DNA from: CAWIXB01 sp963839955
GTDB lineage: Bacteria; Actinomycetota; Actinomycetes; JACCUZ01
DNA: 64,000 bases
Direction of reading: 5' to 3'
Assembly (NCBI GenBank): GCA_963839955.1
Contig: CAWIXB010000001.1
Coordinates: forward strand, 3,038,001 to 3,102,000
Every line of letters begins with the position of its first letter. Within the stretch, counting starts at the first letter, position 1. A model generated the notes under the pieces. That model was not told the DNA's origin. It searched no databases and saw nothing but the letters and a program-made list of their open reading frames with translations. Shown one piece after another: positions 15,815 to 24,216 of the stretch. The translations under genes were made by a program, and so were the position numbers.

Positions 15815-17464
15815 ATGTCCGCTTCGCGCACCCGCACCGTCGCCCTGCTGCTCGCTCTCAGCGGCCTTCTGCTCGGGCTGCTCGGCGTGCCCGCCCACGG
15901 CGCCGCCGATGCCCCGCCACAAGCCGCACCACCGGCGCCCGGAACGGCCGCCGCCCTGCCGCTCGGCCCGGCGGGGCTGGCCGAACACCGCACGACCACG
16001 ACGCTGCAGCCGGGCGTGACGCTCACCATGATCGAGCGCGGGGAGCCCGACCCGGCCACGGTGTGGACCGTCGAGGTGGCCATCCCCGGTGGCAGCGGAT
16101 CGCCGGACCCGGACGCGCCGCCGACCGCGCTGTCAGCGCAGCCGCAGGCTGAGGAGCTCGCCGGCGAGCTGCGGGCCGACGGGTTCGACGCGCGGGTCGA
16201 GCGGGTCACCACACCTGCGACGGCCGACTTCGCCGGGGGCACGCTGGGCTGGCGGGTGCGCGTCGGGCGCTTCTCCGAGCGCGCGGGGGGTGACGCCGAG
16301 CTGGCCCGGGTGCGGGCGGCCGGCTATACCGCGTCCAACGTCTTCACCGGGTGGGACGGCGACCGCGCCGACCGGGGCCCGTGGCGAGTGCAGGTGCTCA
16401 CCATCGACCCTCGCCGGTTCCGCGGCGAGCTCGACGCGTCGTACGGGCCCGACCTGGAGCGGCGCGAGACGACCAGTGCACTGTCCCGTGCCGATGGCGC
16501 CACCGCAGCCGTCAACGCGGGCTTCTTCGTGCTCGACCCGGCCGCCGGCGCGCCGGGCGACCCCGCCGGCGCGGGTGTCTACGACGGTCGGCTGCTGAGT
16601 GAGACAGTGAACGGCCGCCCGGTGCTCAGGTCCGTTGACTCGGGCCGCGCCGAGGTGCTGCGGCTTCGCTGGTCGGGCGCGGTGATGGCTGGGCGCGAGC
16701 GGCTGGCGCTCGACGGCATCAACCGGGTGCCCAACCTCATTCGCAACTGCGGCGGCACGGCCGACGACAGCCCCACGTCGTCGCCGCTGCACGACGTGAC
16801 GTGCACCGACTCCGGCGAGCTGGTGGCATTCACGCCGGCGTTCGCCCCGCGTACGCCGGCCGGCCCTGGTGCCGAGGCCGTGCTCGACGCTCGCGATCGC
16901 GTTGTCGAGGTTCGCTCCCCGCGTGGTGGCACCCTCCCGACGGGCGGCTCGTCGGTGCAGGCCACCGGGGACCTCGTCGACGACCTCAGCGCCGTCGCGA
17001 AGCCGCGCGCTCGACTGACCGTTCAGTCGCGACTGGTCGACGCAAAGAGCGGCCGCGAGGTGCGCTCGAACCGGCGTACGGACATCGTCAACGGTGGGCC
17101 CGAGCTGGTGCGCGACGGTCACGTGCACGCGACGCCGATGACCGACGGCATGGTGCACCCGGGCAACCCGAGCTTCTACTACGGCTGGGCCCACAAACGG
17201 AATCCGCGCACCCTGGCCGGCATCGACAAGGCCGGACGCACAGTCCTGGTGACCGCCGACGGCCGCAGCACCCGCAGTCTCGGCCTGTCGATCACCGAGA
17301 GCGCGGAGGTGGCGAAGGCGCTCGGGCTGCATGACGCGGTCAACCTCGACGGCGGTGGCTCGACGACGATGGTCGTCGGCGGCGCGATCGTCAACGAGCC
17401 GTCGGACGCTGCCGGGGAGCGACCCGTCGGCGACGCGCTGCTCGTGCTGCCGGGTCGTCGCTGA
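15815..17464 (+). CDS. Secreted phosphodiester glycosidase (NAGPA domain) with SPOR-like region
   Basis: 549 residues. An N-terminal signal peptide (TVALLLALSGLLLGLLGVPA, cleavage near AHGAA) directs export. Residues ~100-185 resemble a SPOR domain (AEELAGELRADGFDARVERV, GWRVRVGRFSERAGGDAEL), which can bind glycan strands. The C-terminal part is an NAGPA-type phosphodiester glycosidase domain, marked by AAVNAGFFVLD and the VNLDGGGSTTMVV motif near the end. In this family the reaction uncovers or cleaves GlcNAc-1-phosphodiesters, suggesting action on cell-wall or exopolysaccharide polymers outside the cell. Genes around it do not indicate a particular polymer. It is followed after 46 bp by an NTF2-like gene. 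Confidence 0.88.
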   Translation: MSASRTRTVALLLALSGLLLGLLGVPAHGAADAPPQAAPPAPGTAAALPLGPAGLAEHRTTTTLQPGVTLTMIERGEPDPATVWTVEVAIPGGSGSPDPDAPPTALSAQPQAEELAGELRADGFDARVERVTTPATADFAGGTLGWRVRVGRFSERAGGDAELARVRAAGYTASNVFTGWDGDRADRGPWRVQVLTIDPRRFRGELDASYGPDLERRETTSALSRADGATAAVNAGFFVLDPAAGAPGDPAGAGVYDGRLLSETVNGRPVLRSVDSGRAEVLRLRWSGAVMAGRERLALDGINRVPNLIRNCGGTADDSPTSSPLHDVTCTDSGELVAFTPAFAPRTPAGPGAEAVLDARDRVVEVRSPRGGTLPTGGSSVQATGDLVDDLSAVAKPRARLTVQSRLVDAKSGREVRSNRRTDIVNGGPELVRDGHVHATPMTDGMVHPGNPSFYYGWAHKRNPRTLAGIDKAGRTVLVTADGRSTRSLGLSITESAEVAKALGLHDAVNLDGGGSTTMVVGGAIVNEPSDAAGERPVGDALLVLPGRR

Positions 17465-17510
17465 ACAAGGACCGGCGCCTGAAGCCGGTGCTTGGTGCTT
17501 CAATCGAGGA

Positions 17511-17915
17511 ATGAGCGAACGTGACGACTTCCTCGGTTGGGTGAACTCTCGGCTCAAGGACGCGGAGAAAGCCGTCCACGACGGCGACGCCGGCCTTCGG
17601 CGGGAGATCTGGTCTCGCGACGAGCCGGTGACCGTCCTGGGGGCCTGGAAGAGCGCCGTGGGGCGCACCGAGATTGACGAGCTCTTCAGCACACTGGAGC
17701 AGACGTTCTCCGACTGCACGTCATACCGCTATGACATTGTCGCGGCCGACGTCATCGGCAACCTTGCCTACACGGTCGGCTACGAACACACGGAGGCCAC
17801 CGTCAACGGGGAGCCTCGTGCGTACGTGTTGCGAGCGACTCAGATCTACCGGCGCGAACAGGGCGATTGGAAGGTGGTCCATCGTCACGCCGATGCACCC
17901 CCCGAGCAGGAGTAG
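17511..17915 (+). CDS. SnoaL/NTF2-like protein
   Basis: 134 residues with the cone-shaped NTF2/SnoaL pattern: an N-terminal helix (DFLGWVNSRLKDAEKAV), WSRDEPVTVLGAWKSAVGR, and C-terminal strands ending YRREQGDWKVVHRHADAP. Such proteins may bind small hydrophobic ligands or act as isomerases or stress proteins; no substrate can be inferred. GAGGA sits immediately before ATG 17511. The next gene begins 2 bp after the stop, so the two are co-transcribed, and that gene's ribosome-binding site lies within this stop region. Confidence 0.82.
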   Translation: MSERDDFLGWVNSRLKDAEKAVHDGDAGLRREIWSRDEPVTVLGAWKSAVGRTEIDELFSTLEQTFSDCTSYRYDIVAADVIGNLAYTVGYEHTEATVNGEPRAYVLRATQIYRREQGDWKVVHRHADAPPEQE

Positions 17916-17917
17916 CG

Positions 17918-18262
17918 GTGCATTCATCGATGGTCGATCCACGTGCGGCGCTCGAGGAGATGCGTCAAGAGACCCTTCGGCGCCTCGCGCGTCTGACCGC
18001 CGACTTCGACGAGGTGGTAGCGGCCTCGCGGGACAGCAACGCCGACGACGAGCATGACCCCGAGGGCGCGACCATCGCCTTCGAGCGGTCCCAGCTCAGC
18101 GCGCTCGCCCAGCAGGCGCACGACCACGTGGCGGAGATCGACGCCGCGATCGGCCGGCTGGACGCCGGGACCTACGGCGTGTGCGCGAACTGCGGACAGC
18201 CCATCGCGGCGGATCGGATCGAGGCGAGACCCTTGGCCCGCACGTGCATCGGGTGCGCCTGA
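17918..18262 (+). CDS. TraR/DksA-family zinc-finger protein
   Basis: 114 residues. The N-terminal half is an acidic helical region with DEHDPEGATIAFERSQLSAL, and the C-terminus has four cysteines in CANCGQ and TCIGCA, the DksA/TraR zinc finger. Proteins of this family bind the RNA polymerase secondary channel in other bacteria, whereas short actinobacterial versions are mostly uncharacterised. GTG 17918 has AGGAG about 5 nt upstream overlapping the preceding stop; the ATG four codons later is an alternative. It is the second gene of a pair with the NTF2-like protein. Confidence 0.88.
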   Translation: MHSSMVDPRAALEEMRQETLRRLARLTADFDEVVAASRDSNADDEHDPEGATIAFERSQLSALAQQAHDHVAEIDAAIGRLDAGTYGVCANCGQPIAADRIEARPLARTCIGCA

Positions 18263-18301
18263 ACGAGCCGCCGGGGCTTGGCGGAGGGTGGGCCCCTCGC
18301 G

Positions 18302-18658
18302 TCAGGCCTTTGCGTACGTGGCGGCGCCCTTGAACTCGTACCCGACGAACTCTTCGTCGCCCTCCACCCAGGCGTCGTGGCCCGGTGCGATCCGGTAGGC
18401 CTCACCGGGGGACAACGTGACCTTTGTGCCGTCCTCATGGGTGACCCCGAGCCGGCCCGAGGCGACGTAGCCGACGTGGTCGATCTGGCAGGACTCGCCT
18501 CCCACAACGGGCTTGATGCAGTCCGACCACCGCCAGCCGGGGGCGAACGTGAAGCGCCCGACCTCGGTGTCACCAAGTTTGACGATGTCGACCTTCGTCT
18601 TGTCTGGTGTCCGGGTCTCGTCGGGCTGGTCGAAGGTCTTGCTGTCGATGCCTGCCAT
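18302..18658 (-). CDS. Cupin-domain protein
   Basis: 118 residues forming a single cupin barrel: the first motif is around CQIDHVGYVASGRLGVTHED and the second around PGEAYRIAPGHDAWVEGDEE, with potential metal ligands His and Glu. It has no signal peptide. Substrate unknown; many similar small cupins are annotated only by fold. ATG 18658 is preceded by GAGGA at suitable spacing. Convergent with the DksA-like gene (39 bp gap). A second, unrelated-looking cupin lies at 23847. Confidence 0.82.
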   Translation of the reverse strand: MAGIDSKTFDQPDETRTPDKTKVDIVKLGDTEVGRFTFAPGWRWSDCIKPVVGGESCQIDHVGYVASGRLGVTHEDGTKVTLSPGEAYRIAPGHDAWVEGDEEFVGYEFKGAATYAKA

Positions 18659-18784
18659 GAGGGGTCCTCGTCCGGTAGCGGAGTTGACGCGACGGCCTAC
18701 ACACCTAGCACTGCGCAATGGCGGGGGCAAGGGAAACGGCCCGATCGCCTAGACCGCGGCCCACAGTCGGTCGTCGGGCTGGGT

Positions 18785-20193
18785 TCAGAAGGGTGGTAGG
18801 TCCGGATCGGCGTCTGGCCGTTCACGATCCGGTGGTGGTTCGCCGGGGGGTGGTGGGTGGTCGAGGAAGGGTTCGGGTGGGACTTGGTAGACATGGCGGG
18901 TGGGGCTGGTCCAGCGCAGGGTGTTGTCGGGGAGTTGTTCGACGGTCCAGTCGGTGTGGTGTTTCATCCGGTGGTTGTGTTTGCAGCCGCAGTAGAGGTT
19001 GTGGGCGGCGGTGGGTCCGTCGGGGAACGGTCTGGTGTGGTCGAGTTCGCAGCGTCGGGCGGGGATGCGGCAGCCGGGGGCGCGGCAGGTCTTGTCCCGG
19101 GCGATGACCAGCTCGGCGAGGGCTTGGGGTGGCCGGTAGGTGGTGGTGCCGACGTCGAGGACGGTGCCGGTGGCCGGGTCGGTGAGGATCCGCCGCCAGG
19201 TGGCGTCCCCGGCCAGTGCCCGGGTGACTTGGGCGGTGACGGGTCCGTAGCCGGTGAGCTCGCCTGGCGCCTCGTCCAGCCCGGCCAGGGTGGACGCGGC
19301 GACGGCGACCTGCACGGCGACGGGCCGGCCGTGCCGGCGGGGCAGGTCGGGGTCGGTGAGACCGTCCAGGGCGAGGTCGGCGAGCGCGTCGGCGCGGCGC
19401 TGGTCCAACGTGCGTACGTCGCCGGGTCCCTTGGCCTTTGTCGCGAGCGCGGTGAGCCAGTCGTGGCAGGCCACCGCGGCCGCGGCGGGCAGGGTCGCGT
19501 AGAGGGCGGCCATCCCGTCCGGCAGCGCCCACAGCTGCACCCGCCGCTCAACGCTGGCCTGCTCGTGGCGGGTTTGCGCGGCGGCGGGTCGGTCGCGATC
19601 ACCGCCCGCGCCAACGACGCCCGCAACCGGCCCACCGTCTGCTCCCGGGCCCGGCCCAGCACCCGGGTCTCCACCGCCACACATGCGGCGTCGTCCAACG
19701 GTGCTGTCGCGTCGACGATCGCCCGGGTCTTGGCCAAATCCAGGCGGCCGGCCTCAAGGGCACGGCGGGTGCCCGGGAGGCGGTCCAGCGCCAACGCCAG
19801 ATGCAACCGGGCCTGCGCGCCGTTCTCGCTGATCCGCAGCTCCGCGCCGATCTCCGCCGCCGCGAACTCCGACACCCCACCGGCGGGCAGCAGGTCCCCG
19901 GCGTCACCCGGATCCAACAGGGCAGGACGGCGTGCCGCCAGCTCCCGAATGGCCGTCAGCTGCCGGGACTGCGCCCACGCCGTCAACCGCTCCGCCGCGC
20001 CCAGGAAGGACACCAGGTCATAGCCGGACAGCGCGGCCACGTCGTTCGCGAGCAGCGACGCCAGGTCCGGGCCCGGCGGCAACGACTCCAACTCCGACTG
20101 CGCCGGTTGCGCCTGCGGCAGCGACTCGAGCTCCGCCTGCACCTGCCGGCCGTCCGGCAACCTCTCCCTCGCCTCACGCATCGTCTCGAACAT
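18785..20193 (-). pseudogene. DUF222/HNH endonuclease (13E12-type) broken by one-base frameshift
   Basis: The N-terminal ~202 residues, from MFETMREARERLPDG through LARAVIATDP, are in one frame; the rest, from AAAQTRHEQASVERRVQ through the HNH motif CELDHTRPF and KHNHRMKH, is in another. The two join at about 19585, where the family's DPAAA reads as if one G were lost between CCCG and CCGCC. Joined, the protein would be ~469 residues, normal for DUF222-HNH proteins, and the HNH residues are intact. This is either a genuine pseudogene or a sequencing error in a GC run. The start codon lies inside a perfect SOS box. This multicopy family has proposed nuclease roles in DNA damage or mobile elements, none established. 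Confidence 0.85.
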
Positions 20194-20201
20194 GTGTTCG
20201 A
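20186..20201 (-). promoter_or_regulatory. LexA SOS box overlapping start codon
   Basis: TCGAAC-ATGT-GTTCGA is a perfect 16-bp match to the mycobacterial/actinobacterial LexA operator TCGAAC-N4-GTTCGA. The complement of the start codon (20191-20193) lies within it, so the operator itself encodes the first residues Met-Phe-Glu. LexA bound here would block initiation of the HNH gene. Confidence 0.8.
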
Positions 20202-20274
20202 TTATGGCAGCCCACACCGACAGGAAACGACCCCAGAACCCCTTTGTGGACAACGGTTTTGACAAGATGGCGCC

Positions 20275-20583
20275 ATGGTGACCGAGGACGACGTACGCCG
20301 GATCTGCCTCTCCCACCCGGGCGTCAGCGAGCGATCGAGCTGGGGTCAGCCGGCCTGGTTCGCGCGGACGCTGATGGCCCGCATGTGGGAGCCGGGCGTG
20401 GTCACCGTCAAGACGCAGGAACGCGAAGCCCTCGCCGGCACCAACCCGCAGACCTACTTCTGGACCGACCACCACGAGCGGTCACCACAGCTCGTGCTGG
20501 CCCGGCTCGACCGCCTCGAACCCGACGAGCTCGCCGAGCTGCTGCAGGAGTCCTACCGGATCGCCGGTCCGTCACCCACGTGA
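20275..20583 (+). CDS. MmcQ/YjbR-family protein
   Basis: 102 residues of the YjbR/MmcQ DNA-binding-like fold. It starts VTEDDVRRICLSHPGVSE, contains SSWGQPAWFARTLMARMW and TVKTQEREALAGTNPQTYFW, and ends LAELLQESYRIA. The fold resembles a small DNA-binding or scaffolding domain, but biological function is unknown. CAAGAT lies 6 nt upstream of ATG 20275 and may be a weak leaderless -10. It is divergent from the HNH gene with the SOS box about 75 bp away, and convergent with adenosine deaminase across a strong hairpin. Confidence 0.85.
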   Translation: MVTEDDVRRICLSHPGVSERSSWGQPAWFARTLMARMWEPGVVTVKTQEREALAGTNPQTYFWTDHHERSPQLVLARLDRLEPDELAELLQESYRIAGPSPT

Positions 20584-20600
20584 GCCGCCATCACGACAAC

Positions 20601-20654
20601 AGGCGTAGCAGTGCCTCAACAGGCCGACAGACCTGTTGAGGCACTGCTGCGCCT
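20601..20654. terminator. Bidirectional terminator with 23-bp stem
   Basis: Left arm 20601-20623 and right arm 20632-20654 pair over 23 positions with a single T/C difference that still allows a G-U pair; the loop is 8 bases. It sits between the convergent YjbR-like and adenosine deaminase genes. No U-tract follows on either strand, as is common in actinobacteria. Its length is unusual compared with the rest of the window. Confidence 0.8.
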
Positions 20655-20678
20655 ACCTAACGTGGTCGAATCCGGGGG

Positions 20679-21779
20679 TCAGGGGGTGGACGCGAGCGCG
20701 GCGTAGCCGGGCTTGATGACGTCGTTGATGAAGGCGAGCCGCTCGTCGAAAGGCAGGAACGCCGACTTCATCGCGTTGACCGTGAACCATTGGAAGTCGC
20801 GCAGGTCGTAGCCGAACGCGTCGGCGAGCTTCTCGAACTCCTGCGTCATCGACGTACCGCTCATCAGCCGGTTGTCGGTGTTGACCGTCACCCGGAAGTA
20901 GTTGCGGCGCAACAGCCCGATCGGATGGTCGGCGATCGACTTCGCGGCGCCGGTCATCACGTTCGACGTGGGGCACATCTCCAGCGGGATGCGCTTGTCG
21001 CGCACGTACGCCGCAAGCCGGCCGAGCTTGACCTCGTCGCCGTCCGTGCTGATGTCGTCGATGATGCGTACGCCGTGGCCGAGCCGGTCGGCGCCGCACC
21101 ACTGGATCGCCTGCCAGATCGACGGCAGCCCGAACCCCTCCCCCGCGTGGATGGTGAAGTGGGCGTTCTCCCGCTGGAGGTACTCGAACGCGTCGAGGTG
21201 CCGCGTGGGTGGGTGACCCGCCTCGGCCCCCGCGATGTCGAACCCGACGACGCCCTTGTCGCGGTAGCGGACCACCAGCTCGGCGATCTCGGTCGAGCGG
21301 GCGGCGTGGCGCATCGCGGTGAGCAGCGCCCCCACCCGCACCTGGTGCCCGGCCTGGGCCGCCCGGCGCTCGCCCTCACGGAAGCCCTCGTTGACCGCCT
21401 CCACGACGCCCGCCAGGTCGAGCCCCCCCTCGACGTGCAGCTCAGGGGCGTAGCGCAGCTCGGCGTAGACCACCCCGTCGGCCGCCAGGTCCTCGGCGCA
21501 CTCCGCGGCGACCCTGGCCAGGGCCTCCGGGGTCTGCATGACCCCCACCGTGTGCGCGAAGGTCTCCAGATAACGCTCCAGGGAGCCCGAATTGGCCGAC
21601 TCGTAGAACCAGGCGGACAGCTCGGCCACGTCGGTCGTGGGCAGCGCGTCGTAACCCGTCTCGGCGGCCAGCTCGACGATCGTGGCCGGCCGGAGCCCAC
21701 CGTCGAGGTGGTCGTGCAGGAGGACTTTCGGCGCCCGGCTGAGCGTGTCGTCACGCTCGATGTTCAAAGAGTTGGTCAC
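20679..21779 (-). CDS. add: Adenosine deaminase
   Basis: 366 residues of the adenosine/AMP deaminase family, converting adenosine and deoxyadenosine to inosine and deoxyinosine for PunA. Zinc and catalytic motifs are intact: KVLLHDHLDGG near the N-terminus, FTIHAGEGFG, LGHGVRI, and NTDNRLMSGTS. Length is normal for the bacterial enzyme. GTG 21779 is the start, with TAGCGT six bases upstream and no Shine-Dalgarno. The gene is monocistronic, ended by the long hairpin. It belongs functionally with PunA, DeoC, Cdd and DeoA in this window. Confidence 0.95.
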   Translation of the reverse strand: MTNSLNIERDDTLSRAPKVLLHDHLDGGLRPATIVELAAETGYDALPTTDVAELSAWFYESANSGSLERYLETFAHTVGVMQTPEALARVAAECAEDLAADGVVYAELRYAPELHVEGGLDLAGVVEAVNEGFREGERRAAQAGHQVRVGALLTAMRHAARSTEIAELVVRYRDKGVVGFDIAGAEAGHPPTRHLDAFEYLQRENAHFTIHAGEGFGLPSIWQAIQWCGADRLGHGVRIIDDISTDGDEVKLGRLAAYVRDKRIPLEMCPTSNVMTGAAKSIADHPIGLLRRNYFRVTVNTDNRLMSGTSMTQEFEKLADAFGYDLRDFQWFTVNAMKSAFLPFDERLAFINDVIKPGYAALASTP

Positions 21780-21791
21780 GCCTGCACGCTA
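21780..21791 (-). promoter_or_regulatory. Candidate leaderless promoter of add
   Basis: On the minus strand TAGCGT (21791-21786) is 6 nt before GTG 21779, with no Shine-Dalgarno. A second hexamer, TACGCT at 21801-21806 on the plus strand, may drive the divergent gene at 21842. Confidence 0.5.
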
Positions 21792-21841
21792 CCGTCTGAC
21801 ATACGCTCAACTTCTCCTGTCCGGCGCACGATGAAGGAGGC

Positions 21842-22258
21842 ATGACTGTGGGCTCTCGTGAGGACGTCCGGATCATCCGTCCGGCAGCCATCCTCGATGC
21901 CCAGGCCGCCTCCCGCGTGCTCCAGCAGCTGCGCCGTCTCGACGTCTCGGCCGCGGGGGTCTGGAACGCCACCTCCTCGCTATGGCAGCGCTACGACGCG
22001 CCGTGGGACGGAGCGGCCGGCACCCGCGGCGACGCTCGGCTGCTCGGCTCCATCGCGGTCATGTACGACAGCCCTCACCGCCACGAGATCACCATCTACA
22101 AGGTGACCGTGTCCGTGTACGGCGGCGAGCAGGGCTGGACCGTCGAGAGCCTCTGCGACGACGCGCTCATCTGGTCCGGGCTCACGCTCGCGACCTGTCC
22201 CCGGGCCGAGCTCACCGAGCCGCCCGAGAGCGACCCGTTCCGCCGCGACGCCGGCTGA
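21842..22258 (+). CDS. Small protein of unknown function
   Basis: 138 residues, not recognised. Predicted alpha/beta character: an N-terminal helix ILDAQAASRVLQQLRRLDVS, then VWNATSSLWQRYDAPWDG, and strands in LLGSIAVMYDSP and EITIYKVTVSVYGGEQGWTV. No signal or membrane segment; the two cysteines lie near the end (ESLCDD, TCPRAEL). Strong Shine-Dalgarno GAAGGAGG is just before ATG 21842, so efficient translation is expected. It is divergent from adenosine deaminase and 94 bp before the PhoX-like gene. Confidence 0.75.
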   Translation: MTVGSREDVRIIRPAAILDAQAASRVLQQLRRLDVSAAGVWNATSSLWQRYDAPWDGAAGTRGDARLLGSIAVMYDSPHRHEITIYKVTVSVYGGEQGWTVESLCDDALIWSGLTLATCPRAELTEPPESDPFRRDAG

Positions 22259-22352
22259 CCCGCCCCACTCGTCACCCTGGGCAGGCCCGGGGGTTTTCGG
22301 CGCGCCCGCAAACGGGCAAGGTGGGGGCAAACCTGACGAAAGGACCCCGCCG

Positions 22353-23843
22353 ATGACCTCCCGGCCGACCGACTCCGACCGTGCGCCCCTCTCCCGCCGG
22401 ACCTTCCTCGGCGGCGGGGCGGCAGCGACCCTGGGCATGGCCCTCTCCGGCAGCCTGGGCCCGATCGCGGCCGCAAGCGCGGACGGCGGGGCCTGGCACC
22501 GCGACCCCCGAAAGGGTGGCGGCTCACCCGGCTACGGTCCCCTGCAGCCCGACCCCATGGGCCGCCTGGCACTTCCGGCCGGGTTCGCCTACACGGTGGT
22601 CGCCACGAGCGGCGTGACCCGGCTGGACAGCGGTGAGCCCACGCCCGACAACCCCGACGGCAGCGCCAGCTTCGTGCGGCGCGGCGGCAACGGCAGCGTC
22701 CTCGTCGTCAACCACGAGATCCGCGACGACTTCACCTTCGGCGTGCCCCACCTGCCGGACTTCACCTACGACCCGGCCACGTTCGCCGGCACCACCAACA
22801 TCGTCGTCGACCGGGACGGGAACCGGGTCCGGGAGTACGTCAGCCTGGCCGGCAGCCACGTCAACTGCGCCGGCGGCAAGACGCCCTGGCAGACGTGGCT
22901 CACCTGTGAGGAGACCGACGCGACACCCGGGCCGGGAGCCACCGTCACCAAGCGCCACGGCTACGTCTTCGAGGTCGACCCCTACGACGAGGACGCCAAC
23001 CGCGACCCCAAGCCCATCAAGGCCCTCGGCCGGTTCGAGCACGAAGCCGTCGCCGTCGACCCCGACACCGGCGTCATCTACGAGACCGAGGACGCCAACG
23101 AGCCCCACGGGTTGTTCTTCCGCTGGACGCCCCCGCCTGTCGCGACACCACTCGGCAAGGGTTCCCTGCGCGAGCTCGCCGACGACGCCGGCACATTCGA
23201 GGCGCTGCGGGCCCGCAACCAGGGCGGCCAGCTCGTCCCAGACCTGTGCGTCGCCACGGAGACCGGCACGACGTACGACGTGGAGTGGGTGCCGGTGCCC
23301 GACCGCGACGCGACGACCGTCAAGATCCGCAGGCAGTTCAACGGCACCTGGGTGGACAACGGCACCACCGTCGTCAAGAACGACGGCGCCGACATCACCC
23401 GCAGCCGCAAGCTCGAGGGCGCGTGGTGGGGCGACGGCGGCGCCTACTTCGTGGCGTCATTCGCACGCACGGCTGATGGCAGCACGGTGCAGCACGACGG
23501 CCAGGTGTGGTTCTACGACCCGCTCGCCCACACCGTCACGCTGACGCTGCGCTTCGCCTACACGCCCAGCGACCAGGACAACGACCCGGACGGTCCCGAC
23601 AACATCGCGGTCTCGCCGTACGGCGGCGTGCTCCTGGCCGAGGACGGCGAGGGCAAGCAGCACCTGGTAGGGGCGACCGACAGTGGCGACACCTACTTCC
23701 TCGCGCGCAACGACCTGCCGGGCAACGGTGAGATGACCGGCCCCAACTACTCCCAGAACAAGAAGACGCTCTTCGCGAACGTCTACGCCCCGGGCCACGT
23801 CTTCGCGATCACCGGCCCGTGGAAGAAGGCCCGCCAACCCTGA
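22353..23843 (+). CDS. PhoX-family (DUF839) phosphatase-like protein, Tat-exported
   Basis: 496 residues. A twin-arginine signal (SRRTFLGGGAAATLGMALSG) is followed by a beta-propeller-like DUF839 domain of the PhoX alkaline-phosphatase family: VVNHEIRDDFTFG, HVNCAGGKTPWQTWLTCEET, GRFEHEAVAVDPDTG, YETEDANEPHGLFFRW and NIAVSPYGGVLLAEDGEG. PhoX enzymes bind iron and calcium and release phosphate from monoesters outside the cell. The acidic ligand residues of these motifs appear present, but activity is inferred from family only. GAAAGGA precedes ATG 22353. It converges on a cupin gene only 3 bp away. Extracellular phosphate release would be compatible with the nucleoside scavenging genes nearby. 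Confidence 0.88.
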   Translation: MTSRPTDSDRAPLSRRTFLGGGAAATLGMALSGSLGPIAAASADGGAWHRDPRKGGGSPGYGPLQPDPMGRLALPAGFAYTVVATSGVTRLDSGEPTPDNPDGSASFVRRGGNGSVLVVNHEIRDDFTFGVPHLPDFTYDPATFAGTTNIVVDRDGNRVREYVSLAGSHVNCAGGKTPWQTWLTCEETDATPGPGATVTKRHGYVFEVDPYDEDANRDPKPIKALGRFEHEAVAVDPDTGVIYETEDANEPHGLFFRWTPPPVATPLGKGSLRELADDAGTFEALRARNQGGQLVPDLCVATETGTTYDVEWVPVPDRDATTVKIRRQFNGTWVDNGTTVVKNDGADITRSRKLEGAWWGDGGAYFVASFARTADGSTVQHDGQVWFYDPLAHTVTLTLRFAYTPSDQDNDPDGPDNIAVSPYGGVLLAEDGEGKQHLVGATDSGDTYFLARNDLPGNGEMTGPNYSQNKKTLFANVYAPGHVFAITGPWKKARQP

Positions 23844-23846
23844 GAG

Positions 23847-24200
23847 TCACTCCTCGCGGTGGGCCAGGTCCGGGTCGAAGGCGGGCAGGCACACCGCGAC
23901 GTACTCCGCCCCCTCGTCGCCGACGCTGTACTGCACCCGCTCGCCCGCTCGGGTGATCACCGCCTGGCCGGCCGCGACGTCGAGCACGTCGCCGTCGTGC
24001 TCCACGCGCACCGAGCCGGCGAGCACCAGCGTGAACTCGTCGAAGTCCGGCGCCTGGGCCGGCTCCGCCCAGCCGGGCGGCGCCTTCATGTGCGCGACCG
24101 ACACGGCGTCGGTCGCGGAGGTGACACGGCCGACGTACTCGTCGATGACCTTTCCGCCTGGCACCGGGATGCGGGTGGGCGACGCGACGAGCTCGGGCAT
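23847..24200 (-). CDS. Cupin-domain protein downstream of deoA
   Basis: 117 residues, one cupin barrel with DEFTLVLAGSVRVEHDGD and AAGQAVITRAGERVQYSVGD. No signal peptide. It follows the thymidine phosphorylase gene by 16 bp on the same strand and is probably the last gene of the nucleoside transporter operon. A ligand-binding role linked to nucleoside metabolism is only suggested by position. Distinct from the cupin at 18302. Confidence 0.82.
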   Translation of the reverse strand: MPELVASPTRIPVPGGKVIDEYVGRVTSATDAVSVAHMKAPPGWAEPAQAPDFDEFTLVLAGSVRVEHDGDVLDVAAGQAVITRAGERVQYSVGDEGAEYVAVCLPAFDPDLAHREE

Positions 24201-24216
24201 GGGCAGGACCTCCGGA

